Below, piece by piece: positions 11,873-25,400 of a stretch of DNA of 64,000 nt (its first letter is position 1; the number at the start of each line of letters is the position of its first letter). Both the position numbers and the translations under genes were made by a program. The notes under the pieces are model-generated. The model did no database searches and was not told the origin of the DNA. It worked only from the letters and a program-made list of their open reading frames with translations. Source of the DNA: Lytechinus pictus (lineage: Eukaryota > Echinodermata > Echinoidea > Temnopleuroida > Toxopneustidae); contig NC_087261.1 in the NCBI RefSeq assembly GCF_037042905.1, positions 21,253,617 to 21,317,616 of the forward strand, in the 5' to 3' direction.

Positions 11873-12974
11873 TGCTGCATACGGCAATCAATTAAATGAC
11901 AATGAGATTAATGAAACATTGAGATTATAAATTTGAATAACTTGTGTCATATTTGTACAGGATACTTTTGGATTATTTCTTGCTAAATGCTTAAACTTTT
12001 TATGAATTGTTTTATTTTTTTAATCTTAAGTTTAGAAAAATTAGCTCTTACTCGTATAATGTACCGGTATACAGTGTGCAGATAGGATCGATGACCCTTT
12101 AAGTTTTACGTATATTGGTGTCCCGATAGAAGCGGCGGTCTTAATCGTTGATTACATGTAGCGATCGTATCAGATCAGTCGTGGCAATCATATTGACCAC
12201 AGAAAAAAATTGAATGGTTCACACATTTTTTAGATCAGCTACGAAAGGCAAGTTGTGGCGTTCGTAACGGATCGTACGACAGTAAGAAGAAGGTATGACT
12301 CATTTCTCATTCTGTTTCTTTTGTGTCGTCACAATTAGTTTATGCGTGTTTATTCGCATGACTAGGCAAAAGAAGATATGTCAATAATTTCATTTTTCAG
12401 TTGCAGTGTTGCACGTTCAAGTTGCAAACTTGACTGAATGACAATTTCTACACCTGTAAGTGTCATCTCATAAAATTATAAAATGAATTGTTAATTGCGA
12501 ATAGGGAAGATAGAAACAATAGAGGTATGCATAAGCAGAACAATGTTTGTCTAAAAATATCCTATTAATCTTGCTGTTATATTTTTAAAAGCTCACTAAT
12601 AGGCACACAAATATTCACCACACGCGTGCACCAAAAGCCACATGCATTTTTTTTCAAAAAAAAAATCATATCCGTGTCACTAATTAAGTCATGTGATTTT
12701 GAATGACCGATCAGTTGATTTTTTATAAATCCCAGAGTTAGTAAATAGAAAAACAATCCAAATTAAGTCAATCATAATTTCTGGCACGAATGAGTTATCT
12801 GCTGATGTTAGCAATAATAGGTAGATGGGCAATTCCATGAAATAACCCACCTTTTCACGTCCGACCCACGTTTTTCTCCATTTTTACTTCGCTTCAAAAA
12901 CTTTTAGAGAAATGATGGTTTCAGAGCATTCTAACCGTTCATAAATATGAGCTAAAAACATAAATAAATTTGTT

Positions 12975-13150
12975 GTTCCATGAGATTCCACAAATTCCAC
13001 ACTTTAATAGAATGACCAACTTAAACCCTGGGTTTAACACTATATCCAACCCTAAACCAAACATAAAACCATATTGCAACCCCAAAACCCTTATCAAACA
13101 TCTTAGACAAAATAAAGCCCGGAGCAATTGTCGCCAGAGCAAATGTCGGG
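12975..13150. mobile_element. MITE-like repeat, ATTTGCTCC ends (copy 3)
   Basis: Shares AATGACCAACTTAAACCCTGG and CATAAAACCATATTGCAACC blocks with the copy at 2901-3090 and ends with GCAATTGTCGCCAGAGC. The left end is decayed. Confidence 0.6.
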
Positions 13151-13203
13151 TCCCCTAAATTGTGTCATTAAGGTACATGTACTGTACAGGTAACTCCACC
13201 TTA

Positions 13204-13766
13204 TTAAAGGAGAATGAAACATTTGGAACAAGATAGCTTGTGTGAAAACAGAAAAATCAAAGAAACAGATCAACGAAAGTTTGAGAAAAATATTGCAATC
13301 ACTAAAATGCTATGGAAATCCTCAAATTGGCAATACGAAAAAGATGTGTGATGTCACTTGTGAACAACTCTTCCCATTACTTTAGTATATATTTCACTTA
13401 AATTGCCTCTTTTATCACATCTATCGGTAGATCATGTGTTCTTTCTATAGGAGGGCATGTAATACAGATTTTTGAATACATCATGGATAAAGAGTTTGTA
13501 TCACCACAAGAAAAAGCAAAAAGAGACATTTTGGGGGTATTTTAGAGTCCATCAAAGGGAAAGTTGTTCACATAATATTATGACATCACACATCCTTGTC
13601 GCATTGCCAATGGGAGGATCTCCATAGCATTAGTGATTGTAATATTCAAATGCTCATAACTTTCTCATTATTTGTCCGATTTTTCTCAAACTTTTTTTGT
13701 TCTTATTCTTTGATTTTTCTGTTTCGACATAAGCCTACTTATTCCAAAGGTTTCATTCCCCTTTAA
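13204..13766. mobile_element. TTAA-bounded foldback MITE, family E copy 1
   Basis: A 563-bp palindromic element starting TTAAAGGAGAATGAAAC and ending GTTTCATTCCCCTTTAA. The arms mirror AATCAAAGAA and TTCTTTGATTTTT. A second copy is at 14890-15482. Confidence 0.8.
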
Positions 13767-14889
13767 AGTCAAATCTGTCGGAAACACAGAGATGTGTTCC
13801 ACTTGGAAGAAAATTGACTTACAAAAGATAACATATGTCTAGCATTGGCTGGTCTAAAATATAGCTTATAATACTTCAATTATTTGACTTTCAAAACGTT
13901 GACTTTGCAGCGATGAATGTACTTCATACATAGACAGTCGGACGTTTCATTACTTATGGAATTGCCCGGGTGAATTTGGGGACCACTTTGTGTAGTGAAC
14001 AATACTGAAATAGATCAACTATATTCTCATGTACAGATATCACAGATTTCTTCTTTTAAAGGCTCTTGACAAGCCTCGTATATATATATATATACTCTTG
14101 ATTAATAAAATATATGTAATGTAACCTCAATGGGAGCCTCACTTTTTTTCGAAAAAAAAATGAAATCTTGAATGTGATTTTCAAATTTTCCACCTACCGA
14201 TTTTTGTAGCTTTCTACGATGTGTATATACACTGTAGAGGAGGTAAAATGTTTAAGAAATAAGACTAAGATCAAATTGCTACTAACATTAGATGCAAAGT
14301 TGTCTTCTAGTATTTGTTTCTCTTGACCAATTTGTAAATGAATGCGGACATAATTGAAATACTGAGTTTAAAATGTTTTGTCTTTGTTAATACTGGATGT
14401 ATAGAGAAAGAAAATAAAACCCAGCTTTCCTCTCATTTTTTGAGAAAAAACAAATCAGTTAGTTAGATTGGCATCACTAGAAAATTCCCTTGAATATTCA
14501 GCTTTTGAACGATCTCGGATTAAGTTTTCAGGAGTATGCATCAATGAAAAGCAATGTTTAAAAAATACTATGCAAAATTACAGTCAGTTTCCTTGCATGC
14601 CAAACAGATTGGCAACAATCAACACTCAAAGCAAGAAAGCAATGGAAAAGACAAAACCTTGCTCCCATTCATTATCTGTACATTGTCTGTTTACTGAAAA
14701 AAAAAGGTTATTTCAATAAAAAAGAATAGATAAGATAATATTTTAAGAATTTATTGCAAAAAATGATATTGTTTTCTGGATGGAATGGTGAAAAGGCATC
14801 ATTATCTACTGCACTGTGCAGAGGCACACACTTGCAATGTTCCTTATTCTGTATGCAGTGGAAGTCCTTGACCAGCTATTTTGTAGTCC

Positions 14890-15482
14890 TTAAAGGAGGA
14901 TGAAACTCTTGGAGCAAGTTATCTTTTGTGAAATAAGAAAAATCAAAGAATAAGATCAACAAAAGTTTGAGTAAAATAGGACTAGCAATAGAAGAGTTAT
15001 GAGCATTTGAATGTCGAGATCACTAATGCTATGGAGATCCTCCCATTGGCAATGCGACCAAGATATATGATGTCACAGATGAACAACTCTCCCCTTTTGG
15101 ACACTGAAAATATACCCAAAAACATCTCTTTTTGCTCATTCTAATCATATGACAAACGATTCATCAATGATATAATGTTGTGAAACCTCTGTACTTGTCC
15201 TCTCATAAAGAGAACACCTCACCTTGTGATAGACTCTATAAAAGTGAGAATATAAGTGAAATAAGTACTAAAGTAATGAGGGAGTTGTACGTGTGTGACA
15301 TCACAGATCTTGGTCGCATTGCCAATGGGAGGATCTACATGGCATTAGTGATCTCAATATTCAAATGCTCATAACTTTCTTATTATTCATTCAATCTTCC
15401 TCAAACTTTCAACAATATGTTTCTTTGATTTTTCTCTTTGATATGGATTCAGCTGGTTTCAAGGGTTTCGTTCTCCTTTAAA
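14890..15482. mobile_element. TTAA-bounded foldback MITE, family E copy 2
   Basis: Starts TTAAAGGAGGATGAAAC and ends GGGTTTCGTTCTCCTTTAA, with the same interior as 13204-13766 (CCTCCCATTGGCAATGCGACC mirrored by the inverse phrase near 15310). The 15180-15374 open frame is a shadow inside it. Confidence 0.8.
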
Positions 15483-15802
15483 AAAATAAAGCAATGCAAT
15501 TCAGTGATCCTCTAAATTCATTAAAACCCAATCAGGGTACCATTCGAATGCTTCTAAGTATTTCAGGTGATTTTGATTCTATTTGCAATCATTTTTCTTA
15601 TGAAAGGGTAGAAAAAGTGGTTTATTTCCAATTGTATATCTGTGAAGTAGCTGAATGGTGTGTACCTATGGATTTTACATGGATTGTGCTAATAAACACT
15701 CTTTGATATTTCTTCAGGAATAAAACGTGTCTTCTGTCTTCATTGCGCAGGTCTTGACTCTATGAAATCTGAAAATACGTGTGTAATCTTTATAAACACA
15801 AT

Positions 15803-16107
15803 GGACCGATTTCTGACGTCAGGTTTAACTTAGACCACGGTCTAACTCTGTGCTAAAATTATGGAAAGTCAAAAATGTCAAAAATTTCCTTACATTGTAT
15901 GTTCATTACTGTGCTATTTTCTAACATGTCATGGTGAAGAAAGCTATGTTATGCATCCTTTCGAAACATTTAAGAATGATTTGAGAGAAAAATAAGCTGT
16001 TACATTGAAATTCTACTGTTAGAGATTTATGCCACTATTGGCTATCCATAGTTAAACCACGACTATAAACAAGAGTTTGAATTAAACCCGACGTCAGAAT
16101 GTGGACC
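15803..16107. mobile_element. GGCCCGTATTCTGAAGTC-type MITE (copy 1)
   Basis: Palindromic repeat of about 305 bp. The left end carries TTTCTGACGTCAGGTTTAAC and the right end its inverse. Other copies are at 18828-19139, 23010-23320 and 32967-33262, all with the internal block TAGACCAYGGTCTAA. Confidence 0.75.
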
Positions 16108-16909
16108 AATGGTAGGTATTACACTCCCGTCCCCCCCAAAAAAAAAAAAAAAAAAAAAGACAAAAAGAAAATCAAAGTGGTGATCAGTTCTGCATGCATG
16201 TTTATGATTTTGGGTGTATGAAAATACATTTGTTTTCTTATAATAAAACACATAAAGATATAGTGAGTGGATGATGTCATCAGTTCCCTCAATTGCATAC
16301 AGACAGAGATAAGCATATAACTGTATTGTAAAATTAAGCAAAACTTTAAAATGTAAAAAACCTTCTTACTTTACATCCAAATTTGATGAAATCTTCAGTG
16401 TTAAGTTCGACTGAATCTTCTCTTTTTATTCAAATCAGCTTCTTGTTCGGGCGGGCTTGCCTTTTAAATAATATGGAACAAGCATGTGTGTATTAGTGAC
16501 TGCCTGAGTGGGGGCTGGACATGGCATTCTTGTAGTTTGTCATTGTTTTAACAACAAAAACGTGTGCCTTTTGAATGATTGATATAGTCCAGTGCGCACA
16601 AAATCTGTACTATCACAGACATTATAAAGACATTCGCTTCAATAAGGTTGTCATTTGCCAGAAGAAACCAAATTTAAATTGACAAAACGTAGCACATTTT
16701 CGCCAATATAAGAACTGGGGAATGTTTGAAAGAGATTGAAGTGTGTCTTAAGAGTTGCACTTAAATTTCAGCTGAGTGCGGTATATAACGAATCACCAAA
16801 TTGGTTGGATCATGTGCACGGGTCGCACATTACTGCGTATCAATCAATCAAACTACGCATTAAACAACATGTGCACCAAGTAACACTAACTGTTTGTGAA
16901 CTACCATCT

Positions 16910-17113
16910 GGTGTTTCACAAAGGCTTAAGTACGACTTTAGAGTTGCACTTAAATGCTGACTTGTACATGATATGTAACGCGCGATCTTATTGACAGATA
17001 CATGTACACTTTTTCATGGCACGATCTGTCCAATGCAATCATGCCTCTTATACCACACGTCATTACACATTTAAGTGCGACTCTAAGTCACACTTAACTG
17101 TTTGTGAAACACC
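16910..17113. mobile_element. MITE, GGTGTTTCACAAA ends (copy 1)
   Basis: An imperfect palindrome that starts GGTGTTTCACAAAGG and ends with GTTTGTGAAACACC. The arms mirror GAGTTGCACTTAAATG and CATTTAAGTGCGACTC. A second copy is at 31789-31979, and a decayed relative immediately precedes this one at about 16736-16903. Confidence 0.75.
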
Positions 17114-17136
17114 CTCTTGGTCTCTAACTGTTACTA

Positions 17137-17803
17137 GTGGGTTTTCGCCCAGCGTCGTACGACGCTATCTACGACGTAGAACGATCTCTTTGTTCGTGCG
17201 TCCGTCGCGCTCAACTCTCGCTTGTAAGCAGTTTCGCAAATCGCTGAACGCGGCCGGATCGACCGGCTGGCATGGTTGGCATGTAATGTTGACACGCCAA
17301 CATGTGCATTGTATATGTTCCTACTATGTGCACACAACTGGCAGTGCCATGTGTCTTGCAGTCGCGTCGTCGACCGAGCCATGCAACGGCTTTTCAATCA
17401 TATTTCAATAATCATACTCGTTTAAACTTCTACTGTAACATTTTGAAATTATACTTAGCTTGATTTTAGTATAATTGAAATGTTACTCACCGAAAAACTC
17501 GCATTCGAGTCCATGTTTTGAAGCTTTCAGCTATCAGTGTAGTCAGAGTAGAGTACAACATGTGCATGCACGCGATGGGCGAATGTGTTTACATCGATCG
17601 GCTCAGCTTGCTCGCTCTACAAGCGATCTGATTGGCTGTTGACGGCTGTTGACAAATCCTACGTTCTAATGCGGACGCCCGCTAATTTGCGGAAGAACCG
17701 TCCGTGATTTGAGCTCAAGAACGCTCGGGCCTCTGTTTCCATGAAAGTTGGCGATTTTTGCACACGTACGTTCTACGTCGTACGACGCTGGGCGAAAACC
17801 CAC
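17137..17803. mobile_element. 667-bp TA-flanked inverted-repeat element
   Basis: Ends GTGGGTTTTCGCCCAGCG and its exact inverse, with TA on both outer sides (17135-17136 and 17804-17805). The first inner bases GTCGTACGACG are themselves palindromic. It is more GC-rich than its surroundings. There is no transposase frame, so it is a non-autonomous Tc1/mariner-type candidate. Confidence 0.8.
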
Positions 17804-17991
17804 TACTATCATGTCAGAGAGGACGATGTTCATGAAAGCGTCCCACGCTTGCCTTCATCAGTCTACCATGGATGGTACTTAAGATTGATCAAAAACTCTG
17901 AAAGTCATCCAGAATGACCCTTTTCCTACATGAAAAGGTGTCTTCTACAGACAAAATAATGAATTCAGACTTGAGTCTGAAAAGCGGCATC

Positions 17992-18269
17992 CCTGGGCCC
18001 TGTCTTACAAAGAGCTACGATTGATCCGATCAATCACAACTATGGATGGCCAGCAACGTCACCATATAAAATGCATGTTTGATCAAAATATTTTCCAGCT
18101 ATGATATATATTCATGCATTCATTGTTTTCTTGAAAATTCACTGTGCTTCTCTTCACATTCAAAGGACATTGTGCAAAATTTTTCGTCCAAAAAATTATG
18201 GTATGGATGGATTTCCATAGAGTTACGATTGATCGGATCAATCATAACTCTTTGTAAGACGGGGCCCTG
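17992..18269. mobile_element. family D MITE, CCTGGGCCCYGTCTTAC ends (copy 1)
   Basis: A 278-bp palindrome starting GGGCCCTGTCTTACAAAGAG and ending CTTTGTAAGACGGGGCCC. A second intact copy is at 37332-37609. It lies 233 bases beyond the RMC1 stop on that gene's 3' side, so it may fall in the RMC1 3' UTR. Confidence 0.85.
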
Positions 18270-18501
18270 GTCTACCTGAGTATCCGGGTCTTGCAGACAT
18301 ACGTCAATCAATATTATTATTATCAATCAGACATGATCACATGTATCTTCACCTGAAACCGACCTTGATCGTCATAACTCCGCTAACTGGGTACACTTGC
18401 GATACCTTCACCATCAAAACCCAAGGTGGCTAACAGCAAGCATCAACCACGGCCTTGGTTTAAGTAGAATTCATCATCCTTACATCGTAGGGCGCCCTCT
18501 A

Positions 18502-18575
18502 TCATTGGATAGGCACGAAGCTCTCGTAGCCAAACTTCTGCTCAAAGACATGCACAAACTTTTCGCAGTGTTCAC
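18502..18575 (-). CDS. RMC1: RMC1 terminal exon with stop
   Basis: A CAG acceptor precedes GT GAA CAC TGC GAA. It completes the split Gly codon of exon 20298-20523 and continues EHCEKFVHVFEQKFGYESFV before the TGA at 18502-18504. Human RMC1 ends with a similar GEHCEEHV...F..IFG stretch. The opposite-strand frame over this exon is a shadow. Confidence 0.92.
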
Positions 18576-21500
18576 CTGGAGAGTGGAATAGAAAAATGGA
18601 AAATTTAAACAAATAATAAAAAGAGGTGATCGGCATTTCAAGGTATGTCGCTGCTTTTCATTTCAGAGAATCACATTTGTTGTTTTGAGCTTGCTCAAAA
18701 CATGGATAGTAGATTTTTGCACTCGACTGCAAGTAAATTTTTGGTCTCCAAGCCATCACAAATCTTGAAATTAATGGCAATTTTGCAATGAATCACTGGT
18801 CAGCTTTTAATATCAAGTATACTAAATGGCCCGTATTCTGAAGACAGGTTTAACTTAGACCATGGTCTAACTCTGTGCTAAAATTATGGGGAGCCCAAAA
18901 TTCAAAAATTCTGTTTCTATTGTATATTTCTTATGTTTCATATTCTGCTTTCATAATGAAGAAAAATACTTGAAAATACTTAATTTATCATTCCCAGACA
19001 ATTATGAACAATTTGGGTGTCATATGAGTTAATAGATTGGATGTGTACTGTTAGGAATTTGTGCCCCAATTGGCTCTCCATAGATAAACCACAATATTAA
19101 ACCATGGTTTAATTTAAACCCGAGTTCAGAATACGGGCCAGTATAACAGGTATACCAGTAATTAATTTGCTTTTGTTAAAATTGATCTATAACTCGCAAT
19201 TGATCCTAAATATATTTTTTTGCAACACCCCCCCTACGACGGATGAATGGCTGAACGTATCCAACATTTATGACTGCCATTGTCAGACCAAGAATATACT
19301 ATGCACCTAACGACATGTACCAGAATTTCAAATGCCTCTTGACCTTTGACCTTGTGACCAAAACAGATCTAATCACATCGTTTATCACATACTTGTATGC
19401 ACACATGAGCCAAGAGTTAGTCATAGATTTACAGGCATTTACATGACATGTTGTCAGTGGGCTGTTAAAATTTTGTACATAGTACTTCAAAAGTCAAAAA
19501 AAAATGAGGACAGTCCAGGAAAACTCATATTTCAGAGTTATGACATAAGAGGCTGTATCTTTTTTTTTTTCTCTAGAAATAGTTGTCTACAGGAATAAGG
19601 AGACAGTTTCCAGACATACAAGGTAGCTGCCATTGCCGCAATTCTACAATTCATTTCTTTGCGGTGTCCTCACAATTTGTAAATTTTGAGATACAAAGTT
19701 TTAAAGTGATTGTTTCACTTTGTTGTGATTTAAAAATTGTCATTTTGATTCTTGGAAATGGGCTAAACATCAGGCTAATAGAGTAAAAAGACCAGTTCAA
19801 AAGTTTAAGAGTATCATATCTACAGGAACTATTTGAAAATTTGGAGATGAAACCAAAGTTTGAAAAAAATCAAGGAGGGTTAGTTTCAATGACCGTGTGT
19901 ATAGAGCGAATACGTACAACACATGAACTCAACATGACCTACGTACAGTGCGTACAATGTACCTCGAATACACAGTGTAGATAGCTAATATTACTCTGTG
20001 CATAAGAGTTACACACAACAGAAGGCAGTCAACACAGCCAACAGACTGATTGAATTTGAGAAAACTGGGCATAAGCTAAACGCGTCTCGGAGACGGTTAT
20101 CAATATCAGGCTAATGAATTGGTATTCCTGTCAAATTATAATCTTTCGTCCTATATTGTGGTGTGTTTCAGGGTTTTTGAGGAAAAATACTAGTGCTCAT
20201 AGCCATATTTCATCTTAGTTTGATTTTTTTTTATTTGGCTGGTCACAAAGTGCAGCAATCCCATTAACAGTTCACTGACAATGTATAACTATCATACCTG
20301 GAGCAAACATAGGGTTTCCCCTCATTCTCAGGTTCCGTTGCTCAAAGAACTTGAAGACAGTGTAGAAAAGCATATCATCATCCGCATTCAGTGCTGCCTC
20401 AAGGAACTTTCTTGATGAAGCGTTCTCCGCTCCTCCAACACTCCGTAAGAACCTGAGAGCCGCTAAGATCTGGTTCTTGGATAGGAGCACCTCAATGATC
20501 TCCTCGTTGGCCGTTGTTAATCTCTGCAAGAGAAAATCAAGGGAAGTTTTATAACGAAAGCTGTCAGCGCCAACTAATTTGTCAGCTCCGACATCTACAA
20601 TACTCTAAGTCAGAGACCGGTGCCTCTCGGCCAACCAAAACCCAGGATATCACTGAACTTATCAAATCTGACAACTGAAACATACTCCATTGCATGCCAT
20701 TATTAGGAACAATCTCAAGTCCTCAGTTTTCCCATTTCTACAATGCCAATTGTGTTCTCCAGAGTTTGAAACATCAACCATTTACAATCATCATAAATAT
20801 ACCTTTAGCATATCCAATGCCATTAGGAAAGAAGGTGAATATAACTATCTATAGAGATCTACAGCCACCTACATGTACAGCCCTCTACAACTATCTACAA
20901 CCATCTAAAACCATCAGAAATATACTTTCAACATATCCAGTGACAGTTGGTATGTAGGCGGAAAACAGCTCTCGAGAGCTCTACTGAACCATCTACAACC
21001 CCAACAACCATCCACAACCATCAACAACCACCTACAACAATCCACAAACATATACAACCATCTAAAACCATTCACAACCACCTACAACTATCTTCAACCA
21101 TCAACAATCCTCTTTACCAATCTACAACCATCTACATTTACTTACAGCCATCTTAAACCATCAGAAACATACCTTCAGCATATCCAGTGCTAGTTGATAA
21201 GCAGGCGGATAGCAGCTCTCTAGAGAAAGAAGAAGACACGCTATGGGCTTGGAGTCACTCAAGACATGATATTGAAGAAACTGGTGTAGTTGATAGAAGC
21301 AGTTGTGATGGACAAGGGTGTTTATTACCAGTTCATACAGGAAGTGCTGTAAAGGAATAAAAGATGAACATTGAATTTAAGAATCAGTTCCAAGATTCAA
21401 GATTTAAAAAGAAAACATTTATGTATGTACTTTAGAAACTCACCACTCACAGCGACCACTTGTACAGTGGAGGTCAAAAGTTAGTGAACCCCACCAGAAA

Positions 21501-22372
21501 ATGAACATATATTTAAAGTTCTGCCATGTTCTTAGATATTCAATTGTGAAGTCAGGTAATGAAATTCAATAAAGTTTGCTTCGCTGGGCATTGTAGTGTT
21601 GTTGCCTACATTCAACACTCAGAACAGGAGTGCATTTTGTGGTGGGGTTCACTAACTTTTAAACACATCTGTACTTAAAAAAAGTACATGTAGCTTTATA
21701 AGTGTTTTAATAAAAACCAGAGAAAATAAAGAAAGACATTAAGGTTTGAAGAAGATCCATCAATGAATAAAAGTTATGAATTTGTAAAGCTTTGAACTTG
21801 TGAAGCAGCCGCCCCATGTTTTATGTAATATGAATTTTACACATCTGTTCATGATGACTAAAAATATTTTTCTTAGAGAAGAAAAATGATGCGACTGATG
21901 AAATAATGAATGTATAATATCATTCTAAATTTTTCAGAGAAAACAACATTTTATGGAATTTATATCACATAATCAATGGGGAAGCTGCTTGCATGTGATG
22001 TCACAAAACCAAAACTTTTAAAATCCATAATTCTGTTATTTTTGAGGTATTGTAAAAAAAACTTTCACCAAAACCAGTGCTCTTCTTTTATTTTTCTGCT
22101 TTCATTAAAACCAACTTCATCCCAGGGTGAACTTCCCCTATTGTGTTTGATAATTACCTGAACTGGGATTTGGTACTGGTTGAGAGAGCGGATGTATTCC
22201 ACCAATACTGCTACCAAGAACTTGTGGTTTGAATCCTGTCAACAAGAAAATGAAAATAAACATTGACAATTTATTACTTGTCTTGCAAACTAATTAGACC
22301 ACTCAACTTCCACCACCACCACCACCACCACCACCACCACCACCACCACTACCACTACCACTACCACTACCA

Positions 22373-22424
<52 letters not shown>

Positions 22425-22432
22425 ACCTACAC

Positions 22433-22489
<57 letters not shown>

Positions 22490-25400
22490 TTACTACTAGC
22501 AATAATAATAATAAAAATGATAATAATAATAACAATAATGATAATACTAATCACTACAATCAATTGTAGAAATCAACCCAAAGTCTTATTGGACCCTGTG
22601 CATTATCCTGCTGCTTTCAAGGACAAAGTAGGAATAGACCATGGGCCTTTTCACACGTGAATCTTGAATCATCATTGTAATGATGATTGCTATTGTAATC
22701 GTGACTGTGATTAGCATTTGTGATTCTAATCATGTTCTTGTTTGGTTTCACACGTGCTAAATATTCGTCACTAGCCTTATTTTTACTGGAATCATCATTC
22801 AAATTACGATTTTTTCACCATGTGAAAGGGCGGCATGACGGATGAGACCAAATGGAAAGTAGATGAAGCGGATCTAAACCAATCAGTAATCTACCATCAA
22901 TTGTAGCATGAAAAAAAAGTTACACAGCTCCATTTAAAGATGTATCTGAATGTTATTCATGGACAGGAAATGAATTATCTGGCAGTGCTGCACAAAAAAT
23001 ATACATCAAGGCCCGTATTCTGAAGTCGGGTTTAACTTAAACTCAGGTTTAAAGTTGTGGTTTAAGTATGGATAGCCAATTGTTACATAAATCACTAAAA
23101 GTAGAGATATCATTTTTCAGCTCATTTGACTCTCAAATCATTCATAATTGTCTAGGAAGTTTAAATAGATGATTGTCTTCACCATTGAAGAATCAGGAAA
23201 GAGCATAGTAAATATAAGAAACATACAACTTAATAAAAATTTTGACACTTTTGGCTTCCCATTATTTTAGCACAGAGTTAGACCATGGTCTAAGTTAAAC
23301 CCGACTTCACAATATGGGCCCAAGAGTCTAAAGGAACAACTAATAACAGCTAAAATTCACAAAGGAGAATTCCTCTCAAGGGCAACATTTTCAACATACA
23401 TGAAACAGAGTATAAAATCAAGCACAAATATGTACAAGTACATATACCGTGTTTCGCATGTCCGAAATAAAAACTCATAATTTATTTTCTTAAATATGAC
23501 TGTGTATACATGTATGTACCATGTTAATTCTTTCCAATAGATTGGTAATATAAAGTGCAGGAATAACATTATGTGTATTCTCCCTATTTTTTTACACCAA
23601 AATATTGCATTAAAAAATAAAAGGTAATGAAAAATGTTAATCATGTTCTTTTGCTGTACCTATCTTATTGCACAGGGAGCTTATTCATGCGGTGTATGTA
23701 GTGCCAATGCAAGCTTATCTCCTTTTCATGCAAAATTATTATTTAATAGGATAGCATCAGTAGACGTGTATGCCTTGTTTTTTTTCACCACCCCCCCCCC
23801 TCCCCCACCACCTCCTAAAAAAATAACAACAAATTATGTTGTTTTTTATCAATATGAAACTACATGTCCAGGAGTTTACATCTATATTACTCTTTAGGTA
23901 ATTGATAGAAACTTTAACAAATATAGAAGAAAAAAAACTGTCAATTTAATAAAAGTGGGTGCTTAAATGAAATGAGGAAAAAACAACCATTTATTATAAC
24001 ATTTATTAAGAATGACAAAAAGTACATATAGCACCCTTTATCAAACACTACAAATAATCTATAATTAGAAACAATGATCAGTGAACTAAAGGCACCAGGA
24101 CAGCAGTTTGACTAAAAATACAGAATATCATTCTACTAAAAAAAAATAAAAGGAAGTTCAACCTTTAAAAGAAATTAATGCTAATAACAAATGCTACAAC
24201 ACAGAAGACAGAAAGTAAATCAAATAAAATTGACATTGGTCACACAACTTTAAAGACATTTAAAAGGGCCAAAAAGTCACAAATCATGAGTGGAAAAATG
24301 AATCTTACAGGATTTGCAAAAGCCTCATTAAATTGCACCTTGTAGTCTGCCTGTCAGGCAAGCCTGCTGGATTTGCATGACTTATGCAATTAAAATTTCA
24401 ACAGCACAAATTTGACCGAACTCAAGATCAGCATTTACTTTGGGTTGTCGAGGTTCTCAGCAATTCTGAGTTCTAGACTCCTTTCTAATACAGGTCTCAT
24501 GATTGTTCAACCCTAACAAACATCCTGTACTATTCTTATTACGTATGTTCCAAAGGATGATTTAGAACTTTGGCACCCAAAGTAAATGATCCTGAGTTTG
24601 GTAAAATTTGATCGTTGTAATTTGTTATCGCATTAGTTCAACGGGCTTACATGATGGACAGAATATCATGTGCAAGTACATGTAAATAATTCTGTTTGAT
24701 TCAATTTCCCCATCATTCAGGACTTTCATGTCCCTTTAAATTCTGCATATATACTACATATATACAGAGTAAAGTCTAGAGCAACTGCATTAGATCGAGT
24801 GCTGTGGTGGATAAACACTTACCTTCATTCTAGCCTTTATGGAAACGATTCCAAAATGAAAATGAGAGATCATCATTTAATAAAATGTACATATGTAGAG
24901 AAAAAGAAAATTTCTAAAAAGAAATATTGCCCATTCCCGAGGAACTTTTCAAAATCAATATATGAAGAAAACTAGCATTGAAGAATAATATTTCAAATTT
25001 CATTCAATATAGGCATTTACTTCCTTGATTTCTTTATTTGTCATATTATTTTGTTTTTTATTCATTTTGAGTAATTGTACTTTGTTTTAAGAATCACTTC
25101 ACCTGACAGGCTATGATCATACAAATTAAACTTGCATCTTGAATAATCTTGTTGGATACAACAGAAAATAATTAATTAACACAGAAACAAATTTAGCTAG
25201 AGCTAACTACGGAGAAACAAAAAAACTTTCACACAAAAACACTCCTGACAAATTGGCTAAAATTGCAGTGGAGTGAAAAAAGAAGAAGATGCAACCAAAA
25301 TCATATTGAGGTATTTGGATTACATGAAATAAGAAGAAAATGAGATAACAAGACATCAAACAGAATTTCATTGAGAGTCTCTGATTGAAACATTTTTTTT

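Noticed and set aside
12235..12294. Exon-like stretch between TTTTTTAG and GTATGA (ISYERQVVAFVTDRTTVRR)
   Set aside because: One isolated frame with weak splice signals and no partner exon or family similarity in the intergenic region; palindromic GATCGT phrases nearby suggest repeat sequence.
17016..17411. 131-residue frame on the plus strand
   Set aside because: It crosses the boundary of two different repeats (16910-17113 and 17137-17803) and shows no domain.
22263..22563. Poly-His/Tyr, poly-Val and poly-Ser frames
   Set aside because: Translation of the CCA/CTA microsatellite on both strands.
24823..24834. 12-nt candidate RMC1 microexon coding ARMK before a GTAAG
   Set aside because: Exons 26345-26467 and 22158-22235 already join in phase and match the family across the junction; an extra four residues are not needed.
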